DNA of 7,552 nucleotides. Source: Prevotella sp. (GTDB taxonomy: Bacteria; Bacteroidota; Bacteroidia; Bacteroidales; Dysgonomonadaceae). A program made the position numbers and the translations under genes. The stretch spans positions 1 to 7,552 of the forward strand of contig JAISKQ010000139.1 in the NCBI GenBank assembly GCA_031260865.1. Reading direction: 5' to 3'. Positions 1-7,534 of this stretch are shown piece after piece. Within the stretch, counting starts at the first letter, position 1, and the number at the start of each line of letters is the position of its first letter. The notes under the pieces are model-generated. The model was not told where the DNA came from. It worked only from the letters and a program-made list of their open reading frames with translations, and searched no databases.

Positions 1-825
1 GGGAAGTACAGACAAAACGGCTTGGAATTGGACTTGGCATACAATAATAAATTCGGAGACGTTACCGTGAGCGCGAATGCGAACGCGACGGTATATTGGA
101 CAAAGAAACTGGCTGACGCCGGTTTGATGTATCCCGAAACGTATATGGAACGGGTAGGAAGACCCAACAATATGGTATTCGGATATGTGGCGGATGGTTT
201 CTTCCAAAGCCAACAGGAAATAGACCAGTATTTACAAACCACAAAAATAGAAGGTTACACGCCGGTTCCGGGAGATTTGAAATACAGGGATCTTAATGGA
301 GATAACATCATTGACGGAAAAGATATTAAAGCCATAGGAACAAAAGCTCCCCGCGTCGAATACGGCGTCTATCTGGGAGCGGAATGGAAAGGCTTGAGCC
401 TGAGTACTCAATGGTCAGGTATAGCCAACAGAAGCGTAACGGTACGAGACACGCCATTCGGAATAAACGCCCAAGGCGGTTATGGACAGGCATTGGCGGA
501 ACACCTCGACAGGTGGACTGAGAATAATCCTAACGCGAAATATCCGAGACTATCGGCTACCGCTAATCCTTACAATGAAAGGACTTCTACTTTCTGGCTC
601 AAGAACGGGTCTTTCTTACGGTTGAAGAATATAGAATTGGCGTACTCCCTGCCTCACAAATGGATTTCAGTTGCACGTTTATCCGGAGTGAAGGTATTCG
701 CGAATGCTTACAATATGGTGACTATTACCGGAATTAAAGATAGAGACCCTGAATTATTGGATTTGATGGCGGGAACGATACCGAATACAAAAGCCTTCAA
801 TTTTGGATTAAACATTCAATTCTAA
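1..825 (+). CDS. SusC/RagA-family TonB-linked outer-membrane transporter, C-terminal part (SusC-A, 5' end outside window)
   Basis: The reading frame is open from the first base, so the visible 274 residues are the C-terminal quarter or so of a protein usually about 1000 residues long; the TTG at 22 is not a real start. The family forms a TonB-dependent outer-membrane beta-barrel that imports oligomers handed over by a SusD lipoprotein. Seen here are the late-barrel SusC blocks: FGYVADGFFQS (about residues 60-70), PGDLKYRDLNGD (90-101) leading into an acidic DxNxDxxID loop (97-105), and STFWLKNGSFLRLKNIELAYSLP (196-218). The protein ends NIQF, and a terminal Phe is the usual barrel-assembly signal of outer-membrane proteins. 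The stop TAA is at 823-825, and the partner SusD starts 11 bases later, which is the normal SusC-SusD order. The N-terminal domains (plug, carboxypeptidase-like, possible STN) cannot be judged because they lie outside the window. The substrate is unknown. Confidence 0.95.
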   Translation, partial: GKYRQNGLELDLAYNNKFGDVTVSANANATVYWTKKLADAGLMYPETYMERVGRPNNMVFGYVADGFFQSQQEIDQYLQTTKIEGYTPVPGDLKYRDLNGDNIIDGKDIKAIGTKAPRVEYGVYLGAEWKGLSLSTQWSGIANRSVTVRDTPFGINAQGGYGQALAEHLDRWTENNPNAKYPRLSATANPYNERTSTFWLKNGSFLRLKNIELAYSLPHKWISVARLSGVKVFANAYNMVTITGIKDRDPELLDLMAGTIPNTKAFNFGLNIQF

Positions 826-836
826 AAAGTATAAAA

Positions 837-2570
837 ATGAAAAGTATAATAAATAAAATAGTTCTGGGACTCTGTGTCACAAGCTTTGCGTTTGTCTCCT
901 CGTGCAATACGTTCGAGTCGGAGCCTTATGATTGGAATACCGAGGATGTAGCCTTGGACCCAAAAGATTCTACGGCTAAGAATATGAAAAACATGTTTAA
1001 CGCCATATACAATAGCCTTCCCACTTTACATATTCGGTTTCAGGATTCTTACTTAGACGCCGCCACCGATGACGGAGTAGCTACCAAAGACAAGGGGGGC
1101 GCCGGCAGTTTGGAAAATTACAGGAACGGAAGTCTTTCCGCGGAGAATGTAGCCAGCCTTGACGGCGATGCTTGGAAGAGGTGCTATACCGGAATCCGCA
1201 GGGCTAACCTTTTCTTACAAAAGATAGAAGGCTATCCTACTTCGACGAAATTACCTGCCGATCAGGTAGTGAAGATGAAAGCGGAAGCGAGAGCGTTAAA
1301 GGCTTATTTTTATTTTGAATTGGTGAAAAGATGGGGAGGAGTACCAATCGTTTACGATCAGGTTTTCGACTTGGATAGCGACCTTAATATACCAAGAAGT
1401 TCAAGGGAAGACTGTGTGAAATTTATCTTGGATGAACTCAGTCCCGATGTGCCTACATCCTGTTTTAATGACTTGTACGAAGCGCAATCAACGGCTGCCT
1501 CAGACAATACAGGTATCTACGGACGTTTTAATAAAGGCACGGCTTTAGGCTTGCTGTCAAGACTGAAATTATATCTGGCGAGTCCTCTCTATAACGAAAG
1601 CGGGGATATTGATAAATGGGAAGAAGCAGCCGCCGCGGCAAAAGCGGTAATCGACTTGAATGTATATGATCTGCATCCCGATTTCTTGAAATTGTTTGCT
1701 GAAAAAGAGAGCTTCCCTTCCAAAGAGATAATCATGGTCAGAGAATTTGGGGCGAATTCGACAATCGAGACAAAGAATAGTCCTTCGGGATATTACAACG
1801 GGACGGTAAAATGTTTGGGATTGACCAGCCCAAGCCAAAACCTTGTGGACGCGTTTTTGACGATAGACGGAAAAATGATAGGGGACGAAGGATCGAATTA
1901 TAATCCTCAATACCCATACCAAAACAGGGATCCCCGCTTGCAATATACAATATTCTACAATGGCTCGCGATGGTTGAGCAGAAATGTGGAAACGTTTGAA
2001 GGTGGAAAGGATAGAGCATACCGTCCGGGATTGTTCTATACCCAGACAGGTTATTATCTGAGAAAATTTTTGGGCATGGCGGAAAGTAAAACGAATTTCG
2101 GATCGGTTCCTCATCATTACCTGATGATCAGATACGCCGAAATATTATTGAACTATGCCGAAGCGCTCAACGAAATAGATCCCTTGGCGAACAAAGCCGA
2201 GATAGAAGGTTGCCTGATAAAAATACGGAAAAGGGCGAACATTAACGCCGGTGCGGATGGACGTTACGGCTTACCTGATACATACGACAAACAGACGATG
2301 CGAAAAATAATAAGAAACGAAAGAAGAATAGAATTAGCCTTCGAAGACCATCGTTTTTGGGACATCCGCCGCTGGAAAATAGCGGAAGACGTGATGACAA
2401 AACCGGTGAAAGGGGTAGTGATTACAAAACAAGCCGACGATTCTTTCAACTATAAATATGTGGATGTGCGTCGATCAACCTTTGAGCCTAAAATGTATTG
2501 GTATCCAATACCTCGAACTGAGTTTACAAGTAACAGTAAATTAGTCCAAAACCCCGGATGGAATTATTAA
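837..2570 (+). CDS. SusD/RagB-family surface nutrient-binding lipoprotein (SusD-A)
   Basis: This 577-residue protein is a normal full length for SusD. It is an outer-membrane lipoprotein that binds ligand at the cell surface and caps its SusC barrel. The signal peptide has a Lys-containing start, a hydrophobic core and the lipobox VSSC, so Cys23 is the expected lipidated residue; acidic residues follow soon after, as in surface-exported Bacteroidota lipoproteins. SusD family blocks appear in order: EARALKAYFYFELVKRWGGVPI (150-171, TPR-like helix), GRFNKGTALGLLSRL (229-243), NRDPRL (363-368), IRYAEILLNYAEALNE (431-446), RNERRIELAFEDHRFWDIRRW (493-513) and the terminal YPIPRTEF...LVQNPGW (556-575). 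The order fits an N-terminal SusD-like domain followed by the SusD/RagB C-terminal domain. The ATG at 837 has A at -3 and the signal peptide begins exactly there. The gene lies 11 bases after SusC-A and 20 bases before SusC-B, so it is probably co-transcribed with both. No substrate can be read from the sequence. Confidence 0.96.
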   Translation: MKSIINKIVLGLCVTSFAFVSSCNTFESEPYDWNTEDVALDPKDSTAKNMKNMFNAIYNSLPTLHIRFQDSYLDAATDDGVATKDKGGAGSLENYRNGSLSAENVASLDGDAWKRCYTGIRRANLFLQKIEGYPTSTKLPADQVVKMKAEARALKAYFYFELVKRWGGVPIVYDQVFDLDSDLNIPRSSREDCVKFILDELSPDVPTSCFNDLYEAQSTAASDNTGIYGRFNKGTALGLLSRLKLYLASPLYNESGDIDKWEEAAAAAKAVIDLNVYDLHPDFLKLFAEKESFPSKEIIMVREFGANSTIETKNSPSGYYNGTVKCLGLTSPSQNLVDAFLTIDGKMIGDEGSNYNPQYPYQNRDPRLQYTIFYNGSRWLSRNVETFEGGKDRAYRPGLFYTQTGYYLRKFLGMAESKTNFGSVPHHYLMIRYAEILLNYAEALNEIDPLANKAEIEGCLIKIRKRANINAGADGRYGLPDTYDKQTMRKIIRNERRIELAFEDHRFWDIRRWKIAEDVMTKPVKGVVITKQADDSFNYKYVDVRRSTFEPKMYWYPIPRTEFTSNSKLVQNPGWNY

Positions 2571-2590
2571 AATACATTAATACGCAGAAT
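2571..2590 (+). promoter_or_regulatory. Short AT-rich spacer carrying the translation start context of SusC-B
   Basis: These 20 bases separate the SusD-A stop from the preferred SusC-B ATG at 2591. No Shine-Dalgarno-like GGAGG is present. The base at -3 is A, matching the starts at 837 and 5737 and the A-rich contexts usual in Bacteroidota. The spacer is too short for a Bacteroides-type promoter (-33 TTTG, -7 TAnnTTTG) plus a leader, and it holds no stem-loop followed by T residues, so translation within a shared mRNA is the simplest reading. The alternative in-frame ATG at 2558 has CGG immediately upstream instead of A residues. Confidence 0.45.
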
Positions 2591-5500
2591 ATGAAAAATA
2601 TTATAATAATATTATTGCTAGCATTTTTTCCTCTTTGCTTAACAGCGCAGGTAGCTGTGTCAGGAGTTGTGAAAGACTCCGACGGAGAGACTTTGATCGG
2701 AGCCACTGTCATTGAGGTCGGCAATCCTACCAACGGAGTGATGACAGGGGTTGACGGCGACTTTACCATAACAGTGAAGTCAAACAAATCACAGGTTACA
2801 ATCAGCTATATCGGATATTTATCCAAGACTTTAGCGGCGTCGCCTAATATGAATATCACACTCGAAAGCGACGCGAATATGCTTGGAGAGGTAGAGATAG
2901 TGAGAATGGGATTCGGTACGAAATCGAGGATTTCCAACGTCGCCGCCATCAGCCAGGCTTCGGGCACAGTCCTCAGGCAAAGCCCTTCCGCGTCGGTGCA
3001 GGGCGCTTTGGCAGGACGGTTACCGGGTCTGTTTCAGATACAAGGTAGCGGTCAGCCGGGAAAAGACGGCGGAGAGATGTTTATTCGCGGTATCTCTACT
3101 TATGAAGGAGGTACAAGCCCGCTGATATTGATAGACGACATCGAATCGGATATGACGACGCTTTCGCAACTGTCCACCAACGAAATAGAATCGGTAAGCG
3201 TTCTCAAAGACGCCGGTAGTACAGCCATTTTTGGTATCAAAGGCGCGAACGGCGTTATCTTGGTGACGACCCGAAGAGGGAGTGAAGGACCTGCTAAAGT
3301 AACCTTCAGGGCAGATGTCGGATTGCAACAACCTACTTATAAGAATAAATTCCTGAACTCTTACGAAAGTTTATCCCTGATCCGGGAATTGTTGAGAAAC
3401 GATGGTAATGAAACGGCTTTGGATGATACAAACTTGTATAGCGATGACGCTTTGGAACACTTCCGGACGGGAGATATGCCATATCGTTATCCGAACGTGG
3501 ACTGGTACGACCTTTTGTACAAAAATACATCGCTGCAACAACAGTATACGCTTGACGTACAGGGAGGTACAGACAAGGTTAGCTATTTCGTCTCGCTGGG
3601 TTATTTAGACCAGGGTGGTATTTTCAACGATATAAAGAAAACCCAGGGCGATTTCAATAACGATTATTACCAGAAAAGATATAACCTCCGTTCAAATTTT
3701 GACTTTAAAATAACAAAAGACTTTACGCTCAAATTGAACGCGAACGGTATCCTTTCCGAGATTAACGAACCCCATTTGCCTAATCCCCGCGAAGAGGGAA
3801 CATTCAGTATCTTCCGCCGTATATTAGGGGGACGTTTCACTCCATGGAACTATCCGGCTTATAATCCCGACGGAAGTTTCGGAGGTCGATCCGGCAAGTC
3901 GGTCAATCCGTTGGCTCTACTCGCGCAAGGAGGGTATTCAAGGGAATTTAAGAATAATGTAAATGGAAACATTACATTGGAACATAAACTGGATTTCATC
4001 ACCAAGGGATTGAAAGCGAGAGGGCTATTAGCCTTGACAAACACGTGGGGATGGAAGAGAAACTTGACCCGAAGCGAATTTCTTGATTTTTTCTATGATG
4101 ACGTGGAGGAATTTTACAAGCCGATTATCGCAGACCAATATGTATTGGCTCCAATGAAAATTGAAGCTGTAAACAACAGTCCTTTCGTTAAAATCAACAC
4201 CCGTTTCGACCTTATCTATAATCGCAAGTTCGGGCTTCACTCTATCGGCGCTCTTCTTTTGGGCAACTGGTATTCAAACCGGACAGGAGCCAATACCCCG
4301 GATAACTCTATCAGCTATTCCGGTCGTTTGAGCTACGATTACAACTCGCGTTATATCCTCGAATTAAGCGGCGCGTATAATGGTTCCGACAGATTCGCGA
4401 AGAATAACAGATACGACTTTTTTCCCGCCGCGTCGGTTGGCTGGAATTTAGCGGAAGAACCTTACATGAAAGAAGCGTTCGGAAAAGCGAAAATTAATAT
4501 GTTGAAACTTCGGGGATCTTATGGTCTCAGTGGGTCCGATGCTATTTCCGGATATTCGTACATTGAAGCTTATAATACGGATATGGACTATTTTTTTGGT
4601 GAAGATCCTAAAAAGACAGTCGCTATAAGCCTGAAAAGTTTAGCGAACCAAAATGTGAAATGGGAATCGGAAAAGAAATTTAATGTCGGAGTCGATTTAA
4701 AGATGTTGGATAGCCGTTTAGGTATAACCGCCGATTATTTTTACAACAGGAGATCGGACATTTTGGGTAAACGCAGCTCGATGGTTATATATGCCGGTTA
4801 TAAGAAAAGCGTATTGCCTATGATGAACATCGGAAGGACTGAAAATAAAGGCTGGGATGGTGAAGTATCATGGAATGATAAAATAGGTAAAGACTTTTCT
4901 TACTTCGCCAAAGGTACATTCTCATACGCGAAGAATAAGATAATAGACATGGATGAAGCTCCCAGCGTATATACCTTGGGTATGTCGACAGGTCGGGCGA
5001 TAGGCGCTATATTCGGTTATGTCGCCGATGGTTTTTATAACACTTGGGACGAAATAAACAACTCACCATACGAAACCCGAGGCGTAAAACCCGGCGATCT
5101 GAAGTACAAGGATATTAGCGGTCCTAACGGTGTTCCGGATGGTGTTATCGATCAATATGACGAGGTTGAAATCGGGAATTCCCGTCCTAACTTCAATTTC
5201 GGTTTCTCTTTGGGATTCTCATATAAGAATTTCGATTTTTCAACCTTGTTCCAAGGGGCGGCGGGAGCTTATCTGTCGGTGCAAGGCATGCTTCAGATAG
5301 GAGGTACCAACGGACGCCCGTCTCCGATCCACAGAGGACGCTGGACGCAGTATGACTCTCAGGGCAATTTGGTTACAGACCCTGTGCAATTGACCGAAAT
5401 GAATAAAAACGCAAGCTATCCGATTCTTGGCGATAGTAATGGCGCGAATGCAAATCAATCGACTTTCTGGTTACGTTCCGCCGATTATTTGAGATGGAAG

Positions 5501-5734
5501 AATATGGAATTAGGATATAACTTGCCTAAAAAATGGTTCAAAAAAATAGGCGTTAAGTCGGTACGTGTTTATGGTTCGGCTCAGAATATACTTACAATCT
5601 CTGCTTTGGGAGATTATCAAGTTGACCCGGAAAGTTCGCGCACATCGAGTTCATACCTTTCTTATAGCGTTGGGCCAATGGATACATATCCTCAGCAGCG
5701 TATTTATAACATGGGTTGTCAAATCGTATTTTAA
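2591..5734 (+). CDS. SusC/RagA-family TonB-linked outer-membrane transporter (SusC-B, complete)
   Basis: This is a full-length, 1047-residue TonB-dependent transporter that would import ligand across the outer membrane with its SusD partner. A signal peptide (MKNIIIILLLAFFPLCLTA, likely cleaved before Gln20) leads directly to a carboxypeptidase-regulatory-like domain (about 22-95, VSGVVKDSDGETLIGATV onward). No STN signalling domain is present, so direct FecR/ECF-sigma signalling through this protein is unlikely. A TonB-box-like stretch (100-111) is followed by the plug (about 115-230), with FIRGIST (164-170), LILIDDIESD (178-187) and the SusC signature IESVSVLKDAGSTAIFGIKG (199-218) running into ANGVILVTTRRG. 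The barrel follows, with FGYVADGFY (808-816), PGDLKYKD (834-841) and STFWLRSADYLRWKNMELGYNLP (957-979), and the protein ends in Phe. I chose the ATG at 2591 because the signal peptide starts there. An upstream in-frame ATG at 2558 would add 11 residues, overlap SusD-A and spoil the signal peptide. SusD-B begins 2 bases downstream. The substrate is unknown. Confidence 0.97.
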   Translation: MKNIIIILLLAFFPLCLTAQVAVSGVVKDSDGETLIGATVIEVGNPTNGVMTGVDGDFTITVKSNKSQVTISYIGYLSKTLAASPNMNITLESDANMLGEVEIVRMGFGTKSRISNVAAISQASGTVLRQSPSASVQGALAGRLPGLFQIQGSGQPGKDGGEMFIRGISTYEGGTSPLILIDDIESDMTTLSQLSTNEIESVSVLKDAGSTAIFGIKGANGVILVTTRRGSEGPAKVTFRADVGLQQPTYKNKFLNSYESLSLIRELLRNDGNETALDDTNLYSDDALEHFRTGDMPYRYPNVDWYDLLYKNTSLQQQYTLDVQGGTDKVSYFVSLGYLDQGGIFNDIKKTQGDFNNDYYQKRYNLRSNFDFKITKDFTLKLNANGILSEINEPHLPNPREEGTFSIFRRILGGRFTPWNYPAYNPDGSFGGRSGKSVNPLALLAQGGYSREFKNNVNGNITLEHKLDFITKGLKARGLLALTNTWGWKRNLTRSEFLDFFYDDVEEFYKPIIADQYVLAPMKIEAVNNSPFVKINTRFDLIYNRKFGLHSIGALLLGNWYSNRTGANTPDNSISYSGRLSYDYNSRYILELSGAYNGSDRFAKNNRYDFFPAASVGWNLAEEPYMKEAFGKAKINMLKLRGSYGLSGSDAISGYSYIEAYNTDMDYFFGEDPKKTVAISLKSLANQNVKWESEKKFNVGVDLKMLDSRLGITADYFYNRRSDILGKRSSMVIYAGYKKSVLPMMNIGRTENKGWDGEVSWNDKIGKDFSYFAKGTFSYAKNKIIDMDEAPSVYTLGMSTGRAIGAIFGYVADGFYNTWDEINNSPYETRGVKPGDLKYKDISGPNGVPDGVIDQYDEVEIGNSRPNFNFGFSLGFSYKNFDFSTLFQGAAGAYLSVQGMLQIGGTNGRPSPIHRGRWTQYDSQGNLVTDPVQLTEMNKNASYPILGDSNGANANQSTFWLRSADYLRWKNMELGYNLPKKWFKKIGVKSVRVYGSAQNILTISALGDYQVDPESSRTSSSYLSYSVGPMDTYPQQRIYNMGCQIVF
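5111..5161 (+). other. Acidic DISGPNGVPDGVIDQYD loop within SusC-B
   Basis: Residues 841-857 of SusC-B occupy the place where many SusC proteins, including the partial one at 289-324 in this window, carry a compact DxNGDxxID loop resembling a calcium-binding loop. Here the loop is longer, with Gly, Pro and Asn between the acidic residues (Asp841, Asp850, Asp854, Asp857). Whether either loop binds a metal is inference from the spacing of acidic side chains; nothing else in the sequence tests it. Confidence 0.4.
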
Positions 5735-5736
5735 AA

Positions 5737-7515
5737 ATGAAGTTTATGAAAAAAAATATATTACTTAGTCTCATTTGTACAGCTTTTCTCCTAATTAGTT
5801 GTACCGAGACATCCGAAGGATTTCTTGACAGTAAAGGGGAAGAAAATCCCGACACAGAAGGTGTGTTTGCCGATAGCGCCTATACGGTGCAGTACCATAC
5901 AGCCCTTTATATGCAACTTGGGCGGATAGCCATGGCTCCTCATACCGCCTCCAGTATGATTCAGGATTATAAAGATTACGAGGCGGGGACGGACAACAGC
6001 CGGCATGTGCATTTTGCCCGGTCGGAATTTACCCCTGCTTATACAAAAGGAGACTTTACCCAAGGCGGGATAAATGCCAATTACAGCCTTTTCAAAACAT
6101 CATGGGAAGAAATGTATCAGAGTATTCAACGGTGCAATACCTTCATTAAGAACTACGAGAAAGCGCCTCTTTCCGAAGCCAGAAAAAGGAGTATGGTCGG
6201 TGAAGCTCGTTTCCTCAGGGCGTTTTATTACTTCCATCTATTGCGTTCTTATGGAGCTGTACCCATTCTGTATGATGAAGTGTTAGATCCTTTTGAAAAT
6301 CATCAGATACCTCGCTCTACATTTGCGACAGTCGTTGAGTATCTTGAGAATGAGCTTACCTTCGCCGCTAATGAATTGCCATTGACACAAGACGGTATCG
6401 ATTATGGCCGTCCGACGAAAGGCGCGGCGCTGGGTCTGTTAGGCAAATTACAGGTATTAGCCGCCAGTCCGTTGCACAATGGCGGAAATGTGGGATCAGG
6501 AGACAACAGGCTTCTGGTAGGTTATGACGACTATAAAGTGGAACGTTGGGAAAAAGCGGCGAAGACCTTGGAAGCGATGATGGCTTTAGGCACGCACAAA
6601 TTGGTCGTGGATAACGATACCAGACCGGGCAATGGATTCTATAAGGCGACTACAACAAGGGTTTCCAAAGAGAGAGTATGGTTTTGGATTACCACCAATG
6701 CTTTTACTTTCCCTAACAATCGTCTGATGCCTCGTTCGAGAGGCGGCGTGTATCGAATTGTTCCTTACCACGAACTGACTGAGGCTTTCCCCGCGAAAGA
6801 CGGAAAACCTATTGGCGAAAGTGATTTGTATAATTCCGAAAAACCGTATGACAACCGAGATCCGCGATTAGGATATACTATTATCTATCATGGAGCCACA
6901 TGGATTAAGACTCTTAACGGAGTGCAGGAACCCGTGGAGATATATAAGAATGAATTGGGTCAGTTGAGCGAAGACGCGGCGATTACGTCAACAGGATATT
7001 TCTTTAGAAAATGTTGTCGTGAGGAACAACTTGGGGGAACGACAAACTCCGAAGCTCAGGGACTAAGTTTTATCCGTTACGCGGATATAATGCTCATGTA
7101 CGCGGAGGCTCTTACCGAGATTGATGTTAATAAGAACCGGGCGAAAATAGAACAACAATTGTTTGAACTTAGGGACAGAGCCGGAATAGATCCGGGGAAT
7201 GACAAGAGATACGGAATCCCCGCGAACCTGAACAAAGAAGATATGCTAAGCCTTATCATAAACGAAAGACGTATTGAATTTGCCAATGAGTGCGGTAACC
7301 GCTTCTTTGACCTGAAACGCCGCAAGCTATATGAGAAACTCAATGGAGTGTGGACTAGCGCCGCCGTTTGGGTGAAAGCCGGTGATTTCTACACATGGTC
7401 TATCCAACCTATCGAACAACACTTTTTCGATACGCCAAGAATGTATTTTAGCGCGATACCTCAATCTGAGATAAATTCGTCGAATAATACGTTGGTTCAA
7501 AATCCCGGATGGTAA
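5737..7515 (+). CDS. SusD/RagB-family surface nutrient-binding lipoprotein (SusD-B)
   Basis: This 592-residue protein is the lipoprotein partner of SusC-B and is expected to bind ligand at the cell surface and act as the lid of the transporter. The signal peptide ends in the lipobox LISC, giving lipidated Cys22. SusD blocks appear in the same order as in SusD-A: EARFLRAFYYFHLLRSYGAVPI (156-177), GRPTKGAALGLLGKL (224-238), NRDPRLGYTIIYHG (373-386), IRYADIMLMYAEALTE (446-461), INERRIEFANECGNRFFDLKRR (508-529) and the terminal AIPQSEI...LVQNPGW (573-592). The start is uncertain between ATG 5737 and ATG 5746, which would be three residues shorter. I prefer 5737 because A residues fill -1 to -3, whereas 5746 is preceded by TTT; a TTG at 5716 would overlap SusC-B and push the signal peptide inward. 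An adjacent Cys426-Cys427 pair is unusual. The gene lies 2 bases after SusC-B and 19 bases before the next start, so it is probably in the same operon. Confidence 0.96.
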   Translation: MKFMKKNILLSLICTAFLLISCTETSEGFLDSKGEENPDTEGVFADSAYTVQYHTALYMQLGRIAMAPHTASSMIQDYKDYEAGTDNSRHVHFARSEFTPAYTKGDFTQGGINANYSLFKTSWEEMYQSIQRCNTFIKNYEKAPLSEARKRSMVGEARFLRAFYYFHLLRSYGAVPILYDEVLDPFENHQIPRSTFATVVEYLENELTFAANELPLTQDGIDYGRPTKGAALGLLGKLQVLAASPLHNGGNVGSGDNRLLVGYDDYKVERWEKAAKTLEAMMALGTHKLVVDNDTRPGNGFYKATTTRVSKERVWFWITTNAFTFPNNRLMPRSRGGVYRIVPYHELTEAFPAKDGKPIGESDLYNSEKPYDNRDPRLGYTIIYHGATWIKTLNGVQEPVEIYKNELGQLSEDAAITSTGYFFRKCCREEQLGGTTNSEAQGLSFIRYADIMLMYAEALTEIDVNKNRAKIEQQLFELRDRAGIDPGNDKRYGIPANLNKEDMLSLIINERRIEFANECGNRFFDLKRRKLYEKLNGVWTSAAVWVKAGDFYTWSIQPIEQHFFDTPRMYFSAIPQSEINSSNNTLVQNPGW

Positions 7516-7534
7516 CATTTAAAATAGTAATGAC

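Noticed and set aside
22..825. TTG at 22 as the start of a short stand-alone protein
   Set aside because: The frame is open from base 1 and the sequence is plainly the C-terminal barrel of a SusC, so it is a truncation by the window edge and not a small gene or pseudogene.
1569..2117. Open frame of 182 codons on the minus strand
   Set aside because: It lies wholly inside the well-supported SusD-A gene, has no recognisable domain and reads as low-plausibility protein rich in Arg, Ile and Cys. It is a shadow of the sense gene.
2597..2613. Perfect AT-only inverted repeat (8-base arms, 1-base centre) just inside the SusC-B start
   Set aside because: It falls in a run of Ile codons of the signal peptide; ATA/ATT codons generate such symmetry by chance. 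An AT-only stem with almost no loop would be very weak, so I do not call a regulatory hairpin.
2524..2787. Minus-strand open frame of 87 codons spanning the SusD-A/SusC-B junction
   Set aside because: The predicted protein shows no family features and is explained by antisense reading of the SusC-B signal peptide and the SusD-A tail. No start context or neighbour supports it.
5565..5768. Plus-strand open frame of 67 codons overlapping the end of SusC-B and the start of SusD-B
   Set aside because: It is out of frame with two confidently assigned genes and has no domain, signal peptide or supporting start context.
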